A DNA stretch of 64,000 nucleotides from Asterella californica (lineage: Eukaryota > Streptophyta > Marchantiopsida > Marchantiales > Aytoniaceae): the NCBI GenBank assembly GCA_036924285.1, contig JAYKYS010000004.1, forward strand, positions 27,064,001-27,128,000, written 5' to 3'. The notes beneath the pieces were generated by a model. The model worked only from the letters and a program-made list of their open reading frames with translations. It did not search any database and was not told where the DNA came from. A program made the position numbers and the translations under genes. Shown here piece after piece: positions 46,211 through 59,690 of the stretch; the stretch's first letter is position 1, and each line of letters starts with the position of its first letter.

Positions 46211-47336
46211 ATAAGCAACTGAGTATGTTAGCCAACCCCGAAGCAAACCATTAGAAAGAGGATGCAAATGATATTTATACACTTCTTACTTCCTCTCTCT
46301 CTTTATCTTTTGCTTCTAGATTGCTTTATCTTCTTCGATACATATTCATGACTTCACCATTTCAAATCTTAGCTTGCATGTCTTAAGTACCTTAAGATCT
46401 CCATTATAACTTCATTTTTAGTGTTTACATCATTTCCTCCATCGTAACTTTTATAGAATTGTGAAAGTGTCCAATTCACTGATTTAAGTCACATATATGC
46501 TCGCACAAGCTCCACATCATGATGTTTACAAGTTCTCAACCTCGATCCTTATTATGTTTTTAACTAGAGTTTAGTCAGATGTTTGCTCGAAGTTAGTTTG
46601 ATTTAGCTTGCTTAGTTGGGATTTAAGTTACATAGGGACTAACTTGCATTTCGTTTTCCATTCGAAAGTCAATTCGTGCACGATACGACAACGTAATGAC
46701 TGGAAAAGAATAGTTGGATATACAAAACCAGTTCCATTTCACTTGTGGAATGTATATGATTATTCAAGGACAGATGGAGATGAAAAGTAAATGTCATAAA
46801 CTTTGAGTAGAGATTTCTTTTGAATCTAGCTCAAACTAATAGTTTCACTTCTTCTGGTTTAGTCGAGCAAACATTTCTGAAATCATAACACATTCATCGG
46901 TTTTAGTTGTGCTATGTAGAATTAGTAGTCTTACCTTCCCTAACTTCTTCATACGTTTCACGAGACAAATGACTTCAGAAATCAATGCAAATTCACCTAT
47001 CTTAGTTTTGCTCAGTAGTCTGATTTCTGCCGAGTTAATGCACAAGTATTAGTATCCAGGTTTTTGCTCGAGAATTTCCATAGCTGTTGGTGTGAGATTG
47101 TGATTTTTGGTAACATCTGACTCCTGTTTTGCATTGGCAACTCTCTTTATTGTCAACGTAGCTCTAGACTCGTCAAAATCTGATGAAAAGATAACAACGA
47201 TTGCACTTATACTTATCACCTCAACAAATTTTGTAGCCATTCTCACACAGGAACTAGAAAGAAAATCCATAGTAGGAGATGAACATTCGTAACCAGGTCG
47301 GACAACTTTCGTTGCTTCATTAAATCTATTTAAGAA
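46211..47336. other. AT-rich stretch without recognised gene
   Basis: Short overlapping ORFs on both strands only (for example - 47049-47354). Nothing supported. Confidence 0.4.
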
Positions 47337-47640
47337 CTCAATATTCTTCCCCACGTCTTTGTACAGTGAATTTCGTTTTCTCTTATCAAAAACGTGTAAG
47401 TGTTATAAATATTTATTTTAATAAATTATGATAAAAAATTAATTTAATTCATAAACGTTATATATTACCTAATCTTAAAATAGCAAAATCATCCGAAAAA
47501 AACCCATAAGTGAAGAGCGGGATGGTGCGTTACTCCATGTACTAGAGGAGGATATTCACCCATGTACACTTCAATATACATGGGTGAATATCCTCCTTCG
47601 TGTACATTAAATCTATTCAAGAACTCAAAGGAGACAAATC
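47337..47640. repeat. AT-rich hairpin repeat, copy 2 of 14410-14790
   Basis: It shares TTCCCCAC, TTGTACAGTGAATTT, GTTTTCTCTTATCA and CATAAGTGAAGAGCGG with copy 1. It ends in a perfect 20-bp foldback (47547-47566 with 47577-47596, starting GGAGGATATTCACCC). The loop region, CATGTACACTTCA, is the same as in copy 1. Confidence 0.8.
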
Positions 47641-47999
47641 TTCTTGGTCCTTCAACTCCATGACTAGTTTGTACTATCATTTGAGAAGAGGAGAAGTCTA
47701 CGTTGTTCTATTTTCAGTACTGGTTGGTAATACTCTCAAATGATCGAATCTCCCCGCTGATCTCTTATTACATCGTAACGTTCGATGTTTTTTTTCTTTC
47801 CTAATCGTTTTAATTATTTTTATGTCCACAGCTCAACCACCATTGGAGAAATTTTGCTCCGAAAAAATTATAATTATTATATATGAACTTTATACTAAAT
47901 TTTATTTAAAGTAAAGTAAATTTAAAATAGTAAATATTAACCATACAAGGAATTCAAAAAACATCCAATAAATCTATAAATAAAACCCAGAACAACGCA

Positions 48000-48310
48000 C
48001 TTCCAACTGTATAAATCTTTCCGAGTATTAAGTTAATTACCTAACCTTTCCATCGAAAGGCGTAGATAATAAATTAAACTTGCAATCCTCTTTTGAAAAA
48101 ATGAACAAATATAAATTATACATTTAAACAAACTATCAAAATAATCATATTAAAAATGTATTACTCTCGATAAAATATTTTTAATTTATAAACTTTAATT
48201 TATAACCTAACCATTCCAAGAGATAAATTAAAACATAAATTAAAGCTCTTTGCATATTCCACTGTTCCTAACTTGGAAAAGATCAATAAAATATGCATGC
48301 AAAGGTACAT
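48000..48310. repeat. Two further members of the TAACC-CTTC hairpin family
   Basis: TTACCTAACCTTTCCATCGAAAGG at about 48038 and ATAACCTAACCATTCC at about 48199, each with AT-rich flanks and a following ATTAAACTTGC or GCATATTCC block. Confidence 0.6.
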
Positions 48311-48959
48311 TGCAGGATATTACATCGTTGCTATAGACTTCTGTTTTCCAAGTTCTAAGAGAGAGACTTTTTGATGTACAAACATTTGTTACTCTTCACT
48401 ACTTACTACTATTCGCTAAGACAGAGACTTTCAGCCTTTTGAATGAATACTAACAAAATCACATAACCATTGTCAACAAAGACTATTGTTTTAGAACCAA
48501 ACCTCAGCTGAACATCTTTGTATAGAACTTTGTCACATATGAAGCTTTGTTTTCAAGTGCGCAAGTGCACTCCAAACACTACCCGCCACTCAAACTCGGT
48601 GCCAACTACTGGTTTAGCACCGATGCCGATGACACATGGAGAGTTCCGCATCACCCGTAACCTTCATACTGGGAGGAGCGGTTTAAAGACAGGTTCAGCT
48701 GACAGAGCCCCTCCGTAGACAACGTTATATTACATATGACACCCCGCCAAAGTTACCATCAGTGGACGACGAACTCTTCCAACCCTTCCCTCAAAGGACA
48801 ACAGACTGATGGGGGAGATGAACCGGTCATCCGGTAGCGACGCTGAGTTCTCTCCATTGATATCCATGGTGTCCACTGGCGACTCTCACTCGTGTAAGGG
48901 AAGAATCAAGTTTACCATTGCGTGATATAAAGTCTTTACGTAGATTTTATCAACAAACC
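48311..48959. other. Spacer before block B
   Basis: A 66-residue ORF at 48518-48718 is unrecognised. No feature supported. Confidence 0.35.
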
Positions 48960-50319
48960 TCAAACGAGCTTGGAGATGTATGGGCTCCACTGCTTGGAAA
49001 ATGTAGGATGATCCACATCCTCCACCCCACATCCGCAACTAATATTGACCGACAGAGAGCGAGTAGTGGAGAACTGAAAACCACTCCTCCAGAAATAAAC
49101 AGAAGACAGGACAGGCTAAAGAACCTCTTCTGGTGACACCAGTCAGCCACAGCTTGGACAAACATTAGTTATCCCCCAACTGAAACAATTTAACTATAAT
49201 GTCGCTCCGAAGATCAATCGAGGAGGGACCACTCCTAGATTTCTACAGAAAGGGCGGAAATGCAAGGTATCCAGGGCATCAACGGTATTGCAAGAGGTTA
49301 ACTGGTACACAGAGTGCATATTTACTGAGAAACAAGGGACTCGTAAGGGGGATAGAACACCTTGTGAACCCTCACTTGATTCCTATCAAAACCCGCGAGC
49401 TCAGGCAGACATTTGTGGGGGCTCATTGATTCTGTTATGTCGATTAACTGCAGCCCAGCTCGAGAGACCATACTTAAGTACAACTCGAGAGTCCTCACGT
49501 TCCTAATTGCTTGGGCGAGATATGCTACTGGATACGTAAACCCTTTCCCATTACTTTCACCCGGTTGAGATATTCTGTTAGAACTGTCAATCTGGTCGTT
49601 TGATTCTTGGGTGTGGTTTAACCCTTGCTTTGACTTTGGTTTCGGTCGTAAGAGCCCAGCTAGCGCCGGGACTAGAGGTCTTGGATCGTACATGAGATCT
49701 GCTCCAATTCTGCACCAGACGACGAGAACCAGCTGTAAGAGCTAAACTCAAAACTCTATTGTTAGACAGAACACTACCTGCACAAAACACTGTGATCTCT
49801 CCATTCAGAAAACACGGCGATCGAAGATGCTATGCACCCAATCTGCATGATGATTGACTTACATGACTTCAGCCTTGAAACTGTCGAGGTCCTCCTGGGT
49901 GGCCGTCTCCCACAGGAGTTGTCTGCATTCGACCTTCACACATGTAACCAGTCATCAGACCGTCCTCGTGGTTCGAGAACTGATTTTGTCAAACGATTTG
50001 GACAAAGAAAACAAGTTGCTGGGCCGTAGTCCTACACTTCTATCACTACCATTTCCAAGAGAGGTATCAGATGACACCTACTTGAAAGGGGTAACTCGTG
50101 TTATTATCGGAGAAGAAATCTTCGTCACTCGGTTGTGGAACTCCGTTGATCGACAGGTTGTGCCGAAGATTCACGAGAGTTGATAGGGATCCGTCAGTAA
50201 GCACGACCTGTAAGTAGACTACAGAAATCATACCTCAAGATATACAGAAAGAAGTCCACTTGTTCGTTCCTATGCTCGAAACTCCACCCAACTGGCCGGC
50301 AAATGCATGACGCCTTCAT

Positions 50320-52430
50320 CTACGCGCTTCAACTACAGAACCTTTAGATATGATCTGCAAAACAAAACTTGCATGCTCCGTAGTTGTACCTTGGAACAGG
50401 ACAATCGGCTGAGCCAAACTCCACATATACCCGTACCTGAACCAAGCTGAACATCAACACAGTACACAACAGAAACTATATTACAAATTAACTTGAAGAT
50501 AAGGGCTAACGCACCATTGATTTGAGTAAAGAAAACCCGGTGATAGCATTTTCAGGAGCTTCGCAACTCTTCAAGTTATCTCAGCTGCGCTGAGAGAATT
50601 TAACCCCTAGCAAATTTTACGACCGTTAAAAGTGATAACTGAGGCAAGATCAAATGGAGCCTATCGCGCATGTGAGACACAAAAGACGATCTCTGGAAAC
50701 GAGACGCGAAAGTGGCACCTCCAAGCACGAATAACCCATCACCAGCTCCGGATGATTAAGCAAAATCTCTGTAAGGAGTAATCCAGCGGGCCAAATAGAG
50801 TATCTGCGGACAGCCATACAAGAAGTAAGCTAAATATGGGCCGCATCATGACTTGGAGCCAAAAACCTAGAGGCTGCTTTCGACAGACAAGAGCAAGTGA
50901 GTAAAACCGACGGGTAACTTCTTCCTTGCATTAAAACGCCAACAACTGAGTAAATGCTGTAAGAAGCCGTTAAATGATACAAGTACGACAGCGAAGACAT
51001 ACCCAGTGTCGCCATCAAGCATGTTGAGAGACACTCTTAGTGTTACCAACGGCCGTTCAACGGCTTTCAACATTCCTTCATGGCCCAAGGTTCGTGTCAG
51101 CGTCGAAATGGTTTCCTCAGGTATAATATACGTAAGAGTTTTATAACATCGCTCTGCCAAATGCTGCCAGTGACCAGAACGATGCTGGAGACGTCTTAGT
51201 AAAGCGTACAAGTTACCGAACACTCATCAACTGTGCTCACGAATTGGCTGTCGGCAGAACTGACCCTCTGGTCTTATGAAGAAGAAACACTGTTGCGAAA
51301 ATAAAGAAAAAGGTTCAACGTAAGCATCCAAACTTTTTGGAACCAGACAATACATTTTGTAGATAAACAGCTAGTTCTCGTCCCTGAGCTGCAAAGAACA
51401 GGAGTAAGGGAAATATCAACGGTGGGTTCTGGAAGAACCTTCTCAGACTGACAGAAGACGGCGTGCATGTGATATATATCATCCTGCACCTCCTGCCCTT
51501 CCTGCTCGGCGGTCAGAATGATATTCTTCAAAACACTTCTCATGTACGCTTTGCTTGGAGGATAACGCAAATACACCTGCAATTAGGACAACATAAGAAA
51601 GAGTGCTCTTCCCACTAGAGGCGGAGGAGATCTGGAAGCTTTGGAACTTGAATACGTGGGTTATTCTCATCTACCCCTTTCATTATAGTTTATGTAGATC
51701 GAACGTTCTGATAACAGATGAAGAGACGCTATCAAACGGATGCCTACAAACAGGAAGATGAGCTCTAGTACAGGACCATGAACAGGACGTTCTCAAAGGA
51801 ATCAACGCTTCCTTCACTCGCACCTCGTTCTTCAAACATTTGCTCAGAACTGTTTGTTGGGCAAAATCTGAGATAACGCCTTCTCCAACATCCCTGCATT
51901 ACTTGTAAAGCACAGACTCGTAAGTACGTGCCGTTCCTCTGGATTTGAACCCTCTTAGCAACGCACGGCTGAAGGTCTTGCTTACTTACTACCTACTCAA
52001 AAGCTCCATCATAAGCTACACTTTGTATCAAACCAAGGTAGGATAATGCACCAATCCAAGCTTGGGAAGACTGCGTACTAGTGTAGACTCCAGTCTATCT
52101 ATGAGTAAAGTCGGTATCGAGTAGTAACTTCCAAGAACTCTACACGAAGTTTCTCGATGGAAAAGTAAGGGAACACAGGAGTGAAATTCGAGAACACAAT
52201 TTCTCAACCTACACTACAGACAGACAACATAGAAAGCTCGACCATTAAACTTGCTCATACGTTGCTATGAAGCCAAGAGACAGGCAACCTCGACGTAAGT
52301 ATCCATTTCAGGCCGGCCGGTACAGGGATGAACATACAGATGTCCTACACTTAGTCTTGCCTCCAGATTCAACGCCATGTGAGTTAAACCCTTTAGGTAA
52401 TCAAGGTAGAAAACTTAAGGCCCCTGGATG
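50320..52430. other. 2.1-kb segment unique to block B
   Basis: It holds - strand ORFs of 118 residues (50867-51223) and 102 residues (51274-51582) that I do not recognise. No terminal repeats were found. It may be an unidentified insertion. Confidence 0.5.
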
Positions 52431-54769
52431 TGATACCCGCTTGGGCTCGAAAACTTGACAATGATCACTTAACTTACAATGTGTTCCCACGCTGAACCAT
52501 CTTCATTCCAAGCTGTGATCGAGGTTCTGCTCATACTCGAGTTCTTTGCCGAACTCTTCATATACATAATGTGGCATCCAGAGAGAAACCTCAGACTACA
52601 ACCACGTAGACACGGAATTAACACACCAAGACCAAAGATAAACGATTGCAAGCCAACGCATTGCTCTAAAGAGGAACTCAGGCTGGAGCTCCATCATTCA
52701 TCTGTGTAGTAAGTACGCCGAAAACCACGGTACATGAAACTGGTAAACTTACGGTGAAGGATGAAGCTCAGTGCAGGATCCAAGATAAGAGCACGGGGCA
52801 CTGAGTAGAGTAACCAAACAGCAGAGTGTAAGTGACCTGCCTGCCGTAGAACTCAACCAAGGGTCCCGCTGAGCAGACCTGTGCTTGAGAACCCTTAAAC
52901 CACAGAAGAAAGGAAATTTCTCCGAAAGAGACCGAGGACAGATGTCCTTCCCATCCACGAAGACAACTCACTTGAGTAGCCCAAACGTGGCAGCGAGTTT
53001 GGGTTCTGATAGAGGCTACGAAATCTCCAGTGCAGCTCCGATTCTGAGTCAGAATCACCCTTAATGCTTCTTGATTCTCCCCAGAAATGCACCACATCCT
53101 CGTCCCTTCACGACACAGAGCAAACACTTGGCCAGATGGTTCATCCGATTCTCTTCGTGCTCAAAGGTAGAGCACCTGCAGTTACTGAAAACCACAGAAG
53201 TGGTCTCAGGATGAAATCCTTTAAGCTAACTGGTGGGGCCAAATTCCTTTCGCGTACTACCTACTAAGCGAGTTACAAGATCCACACAGGAGTGCTCGTG
53301 TAACAGCCCGCTCAACCCTGGACTCAGACAGGTCCCCGTAAGTTCTCCCAACAGTAAATTTAAACGTTCCTCATCCCTTGATCTCAAGCAATAATCTGTG
53401 ACCAGATTATAGCTTGCTTGACTGTCTTATACTGATCCGGATGAATGTAACAGCTTTTGATCATACCCGACTAAAAGGCAGCCGAAGGTGTTGACACCTC
53501 CAAATCCACCAGCGTAGCAACATCTAATTAACAGCACAAATTAATCATGCAGTCTCAATCATTCAGCCGATATAATTACTATATCTTTGCAAGCCTAAGA
53601 GCATTTCCGTACGTCACTTAAGAAACTGGTCGTGCACCGGGGAAGTTACGTCTCCCGAGTTAATATCAGTTCTGAGTGTGCATTTTGAACAGACCTTTAT
53701 CTCGTCTGCAGCCTCTCATAGCTGTTTTATGGTTGTAGCCCTCCAACATGTGTCCATCCAAGATCCCATTAACAAGGAGATGTATCTCCGCCCCAATGCT
53801 GGCTCTTCACCCAGTTCAACTCTCCACTAATGGTCTGGGGGTGAACGGCGCGGCCATGCTGGTGCTATGATGCATCTTCCTAACACACGCCACACTGCCA
53901 GTTTTATATTCCCGAGGCTCAGAAGGCATTTCTGATACCGTATGGCAAGGCAGATTATCTCGCATATAAGCTGTCTTTGGCATACGGCATCAGAGGCCTT
54001 CTGAACTCCGTACGAAGCGGAAGCTAAATCTTCCATCTTTCTCTCAGCGTCTGTTTCCTGGCCAGATTGTGGGCAAGGAATCCACCAACACTCGTCGCTC
54101 CTGAACCCCGCTGTGCCCCTGGCTGACAGTCTGAGCAACAACACGTCCCGTTATTCGGATACAAGAAAATGGTTGCGCCCAGCACTTAAGGGCTGAGTCC
54201 CTCGTTATTACCAGTAGCTTCCCTTGTCCGTTTCGGGTGGAACGCCTCACAACCAAGTTCACCCTCCCCATCCTTAGGATCAGTTGCATAATGCAGAGGG
54301 TGTTCAAGAGGAGTTTCAGCACATGTAACCCTCCCACCTTCGATATGTCGGTAACAAGTAAAGACCAGCCTTATGGTCTGCCTTTAAGCATCCACATCTT
54401 ATCCCAACCTTGAATTCTGCACCAGGCGTTCCTATCGGCCGAGTGAGGGCGGATCAGCGGGCAACGGTATAGAACCTGAGTACCAAGCTAGCTAGAGATA
54501 AAACAACTTGAAGTTGAACCAAAAATGAGATCTGACATCCCTTCTCTACAAGTACCAGTGGGCACTCAGTCCACCATGCATGAAGACACATTCGATGGAC
54601 ACGTGGCAGACAGCATTCCAAGTTCTTATACTCACCAAATAGCCCAAACTGGTGGTTGATGTCTCTGTGCATCGAAGTCGTAAGAAAACATGCATCCGAA
54701 ACTCTTGTCCGAATTACTGGCAAAAACTGGATCACGGAGGTGAACAGGTGAGAAATGCTGACATAGCAA

Positions 54770-54952
54770 GCAGATTATTTCATGAGGTTTAATTTTTTCT
54801 GCCGACTTTACATCCTTCGGTATAATCTCAAGCAGAAATTTTATGAGGTTAAAGGTTTTCTACCGACAATACAACCTTTGGTATAATCCGACGCAGATTA
54901 TGTTATGAGGTTCAAGTTTTCTGCCGATTATATAACCTTTAGTATAATCTTA
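54770..54952 (+). repeat. 62-bp tandem repeat, three copies (block B)
   Basis: Units start at 54770, 54832 and 54893, with GCAGAWWWT, ATGAGGTT, TTTTCTRCCGA and GTATAATC in each. Confidence 0.92.
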
Positions 54953-55831
54953 AGGTTCGGGAAATGATTCTTTAGCTCAGTGGAGCAGCAGTGTATTTCA
55001 TGGTTATGTTCTTCACAGACTTCTGTGGAAGTGAATACGTGATACCTGAATGAAGAGTGTTACATCCGAGTGGGCACCTCGATGGAACGCGCGGCGCTTC
55101 ATGACGATCATAAGTTGAAACTTCATATTCTTCACTCATAGCTAAGCAAATCTGTTAAACAACACTCGACACAGTTTCGAACTGGCTGACCTTACCACGT
55201 GTTTTCTGCCCAAGTAACCTGGGCATTCTGAGGTAAGATTTATTCAGGTATCCTGTCTGACAGGTCATGCATAATGCTCGTGACGGGAAGATGCCAGTGA
55301 CTCCTTATCTCCAGAAACAAGATAATCATCACAACACAATTGAAACTGAGGCAACCTATGATCTTAACCAAGAGCAGAAAATCAGTGACTTTTTTGGATA
55401 TGTGATCACGACTTGTTCTGTAAATTGCACCCAGCTGACCGGATCTTTCATTTACAAACTGACCCCTAGATCTTCGGTGTTTGCATATGTAAACCCAACC
55501 TTCCCGGTTCACGTCGGTGCTGTGAGAAAGACTCATCCAAAAGAATACAACTTACCCGTGATTATCTATGTTTATATATATCAGAGAAAAACTTTCTGCC
55601 AACAAGGAACCTACTGGAGAAAACAGTGGAATGTCCGCAATAGCCACCAACACTAAATGTTCTCAGACTATGGTAGAACGGAGATCACTAGGTACGGCAA
55701 TAGTCAGCCACCATAGCCAACATTACCTGATTGGTTACAGGTCAAAGTGGTAAAGAAAGGAACCAGCCGTTCTAAATCGGTCACAAGTTGAGCTGAAACG
55801 AAAAAGACTTCGACAAGTCCCTCCACGCATT

Positions 55832-55904
55832 CCTCCGAGTCTTTTGATCGTCCTTACGCATAGATCGTCCATCTGCGTAAGGGTGGACGAATAAAGACTC
55901 GGAG
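55832..55904. repeat. Conserved foldback in block B
   Basis: The arms start CCTCCGAGTCTTTTGATCGT and end GAATAAAGACTCGGAGG. It is longer than in block A, with an added TTACGCA/TGCGTAA pair. Confidence 0.9.
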
Positions 55905-56345
55905 GGTTGACAGTACTTTTGGCAGAACTAACACTAAAATACGGGTTCATTCTTCCCCTTGCACAAAATTCAAGGCCTTGCATCAGTTACACAAACTTAA
56001 ACGAAAGAGGAAGACAGTTTTGTAACCTGGCGAGGGAAATCAGCGTCGACGCTGGCTGCATAGAGAGAAATGCCGCGACAAGAAGCCCTTCAGATGTTAA
56101 GTCTTGCCGACCCATGTCTCCGGAGAGACTGGTCAAGTTGGTCTCACCACCTTACACGAGAACTTCACCCGCAAACTCTGAAACGACCAAGTACGAAGAG
56201 GAGAACAAGTAATCACGGAGCTGACCCAACCTAGAGACGGACTCTCTGCAAGTATGCAGCTTAAACCAGTCCCCAAAGAAATTGCAGCACCAGTATTTCA
56301 ACGTCCCTCCACTTCCATCGTTTTGTGCCCAGACAATACACTTTA

Positions 56346-57060
56346 TTCGCAACTAAAACCGCCAAATTCTTGTCCCTCTCCGTTTCTCTGATCGTGAGAA
56401 AATCAGCTCTAAAAAGGGTGAAGGGCGCCCTTCGTGGGGAGGATCCTCGACTTTTGACTATAGCATGAGAACAAAAGATGCTGCAAATTTGAAGTTAGGG
56501 CGGGCGGAGATCATTCATGAAACTGAGATCCCATAAAACCAATCGCCGGCGGGTCCCACCTCCTTCAACATCACCAATACGGTGTCAAGTTGCATGACTC
56601 TCGGAGAGTCCCCAGCACGTCACAGTGTCACAACGCTTTTGAGCGTATTCCTACCCTCTCGAGTGATGAATCGTAGGGCGAGCGGACGGGCAATGATTTC
56701 CCCGCGACTGATCGACACGACATTCTATTTGTGTGGTATTTACGAATAAAACGTCCCGACGTCGCCGTACAACGTCAGGACGAGGTAGAAGGCACGGCGG
56801 TGGGGATGGGGCCCGAAGCTAGAGAAGGTCAAACCCAACGACATCGTAGTTACCAGTCTGGACTTGTCTCCAGCAGAGCGGCACTGACGACGTTGAGATG
56901 GCAGCATTGTTTGGAAGAGTTAAGGGGAGTTACTGTTCGAAGTTGAACTGAAGGAAAAGCTAAATCGATCTCCTTCGCAGTTTGCTAAGTCCATGGACAG
57001 ACAAGGTGTGTTGAGTACAATAAGTCTCTCCGCCGGACTCGTTCTTTACGAATCTTTGCA
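56346..57060. other. Sequence without recognised gene
   Basis: A 71-residue ORF on + (56731-56946) is unrecognised. Nothing else supported. Confidence 0.35.
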
Positions 57061-57392
57061 TCTTCTTTCTCGAGTCTAAAATCCTTTGTTTGCCTCCAAG
57101 AAATCAAAAGCTTCCGGTATCAACAAGCTGATCAGTGCGACAAGTGCAGTCGTCAAATCATATACATGATTTGAAATGATTCCAATCTCTTCTTGTATTG
57201 AGTCTTTGTCTCTGTACGGCCTTTCCTCTTCTTTCTCGAGGCTAAAATACTTTGTTTACCTCCAAGAGTTCAAAAGCTTCCGGTCACAACAAGCTGATCA
57301 GTAGGACAAAGTGCAATTGTCGGCTCATTCATTATCTTGCCTTCAAATGGATGAATCCTAACTCTTCCTGTTTTGAGTTCATACCTCTGTAC
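57061..57392. repeat. 166-bp tandem duplication
   Basis: TCTTCTTTCTCGAG starts both units (57061 and 57227). Shared blocks are CTTTGTTTRCCTCCAAGA, CAAAAGCTTCCGGT and CAACAAGCTGATCAGT. Confidence 0.93.
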
Positions 57393-57989
57393 GATCTGAA
57401 CTAATCAATCATCGATGATTCTTTTGGTACCACAAGTTGGATCTGTACCAATATGCCATATGGACTCCGCTAACAAGAGTCTGGAAGAGTATCCGAACAG
57501 TACGTCATCCTATATATGGTTTCCATCAGGTAAATGCTACAGCAACATCTGCGACTGAAGCTATACGTATTCGAACAAGAAACTTTTGCATTCAACAACA
57601 ACACCAATTTCCACATAATGTTCATCTTGTTACGTCGATATATCGTAAAAGGAGAAGGATTCATGACATAACCAAAATGCCAACGTTTCCTTCAAGTGTT
57701 AGATGGAATCTCAACTCTCACTCAACCAGTCAATAACTGAATCTGGTTAGGGCACTTGGGAGCCTATTAACCATATAGTACTTTAAAATATCCTGGTGGA
57801 ACTTTCCATGTCTGATTTCCCAACTGTATATGAGAGTAATAATAAGTTCCTTGGCATAAGCGTTGCAGAATTAGGGTTTCACTTGGCAACTGAATCTTTC
57901 AAATGTTGTTGAACTAAGTATACAATATTTATCATTCTGTGTAGACTCATATATAGGCTTTCTGAGTTGAACATGCTTAACAAAATATC

Positions 57990-59690
57990 ATGCAATTGGA
58001 CACACAAGATACAAATTTTAACTAGAACACTGATCTCCTTGTCTTTCAATTGTACCTATGATCGCATTCATCACCTTCTCTCTTCATAGCTAGTTATGAT
58101 TACTAAGGACTGTCCGTAAAATAATCACCAACTTGTAGGGAACTGCACTTTCTCATAAAGGTTTCTATGGGTACCTTTAAATTCTGAGATGATTTTAAGA
58201 CGTTATGGTAGAGATTTATAAATTCTGAGAGTATCCGCAAACCTTTATGAGAGAATCTAGAGAAGGAAGTTTCATCGACATAATGATAAAACTTTGTTAG
58301 CTAAGGTTTGGTACCCTAAAATGTGAAAAAGAAATAGACGTACTGTTTACATGCTTAATTATCATCTCCTTAAGAATATTTTATGCTACCTACCATCACA
58401 TTCATCACCTCTCGCTGTTTTCTGTTTTATGAACTAAGGACTTTCTACAAAAATAATCGCGAACTTGTGGAGAAGTACTATTTCTTTATATTGGAAGTTC
58501 TACGAGAGAGAACTTTGCGATGGGTAATCTATTACATTTAGGAGATGATTTTACAAAAACCATAGTAGGAATTAATATATCTGTAACCTATATGGACACC
58601 TATACAATTTTGGGAGGAACCTATAAAAGCATTATATAAAGATCTACCTACCGGTTAAACTTTACAGCAAAAGGTTTGGTATTCCTAAAGTATAAAGCAA
58701 ATGCACACATGCTCACAAAATTAATTATCATCTCCCTTGATTTCAGTGGTATCTATCATCGCATTCATCCACTTCTGTCTCGTTTTACCTAACATGATTA
58801 ACTAAGAACTACCTAGACATGTTATTACCATAAAATGGTACCTGTTATAAAAAAAGAAGAATTATGTTTCATGGAAAATTACCAACTTGTATGAGTATGG
58901 GAGATCATTTACAAGAGTTTGTAATAGAAATACATAATGTGCTTCTAATACCTTCTATGGGTACTTATAGACTCTTAAGGACAACTTATAGAAACGTTTA
59001 TGCAGAGGACGGTTAAACTTTACGCGAAACAAATAAACACACTGTTAGAACGTTTACTAAAAATCTTCCTTCAGTTCATGAAAACATACCACCATATCTA
59101 TCACCTCCCTCCCTTTTGCCCAGCATTATACATAACGTGATTAATCAAGGATTACCTTACAGTAAGTTCGCCTTACAGAGAAACTGCGATTATCACAAGA
59201 ATCTACAGCATGTTTCTACGGGTCAATACTTTTTCTAACGAGATAAGTTTTCAAGTTTGTGAAACTTATAAGATATTTCTGTTGGTAAGATAATCTTCCG
59301 TGAGGACTAATAAATCTATATGACCTATAAGCTTAAAGTTTATAACAAAAGGTTTGATACCCATAACATGAATCAAATACAGATAGAAATTAATTATCAC
59401 CTCCACTGATAGCAATCGTACTTCAGCATGTGATGCATCATCTCACTTTGCTTTTCCCTCATGATTAACTAAGGATTACCTCTATAGATAATAATTAAGA
59501 ATTTGTAGGGAAACTAACAATAAGTTTACGGGATACTTCAAAATTTTCAAGAGATAATCTTTAGAAATATAAGGATATGAAACCATGGTATATTTCTATG
59601 GTACCTATACAATTTTCTGCGGAGAACTATAAGAAGTTTTATGGACATGACGGTAAAACTTTACGGCAGAACCTTTCAGTTCAGTTTGGA
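57990..59690. repeat. Diverged 345-bp tandem array, five copies
   Basis: A CATTCATCACC-like block recurs near 58064, 58397, 58761, 59098 and 59432. After it come ACTAAGGA (or a close variant), AACTTGTAG, a YTATGGGTACCT block and AAACTTTR. Spacings are about 332-364 bp. AT-rich, with no ORF. Confidence 0.75.

Larger units (their letters stand above)
48960..56345 (+). repeat. Long dispersed repeat, block B
   Basis: Direct copy of block A, about 25 kb downstream. Homology runs 48960-50320 and again 52430-56345, with the same anchors as listed for A. Block B carries about 2.1 kb (50320-52430) that A lacks. The A junction there (near 24690) is seamless, so B probably gained it or A lost it. ORFs differ between copies, which argues for non-coding DNA or very old pseudogenes. 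Confidence 0.85.
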
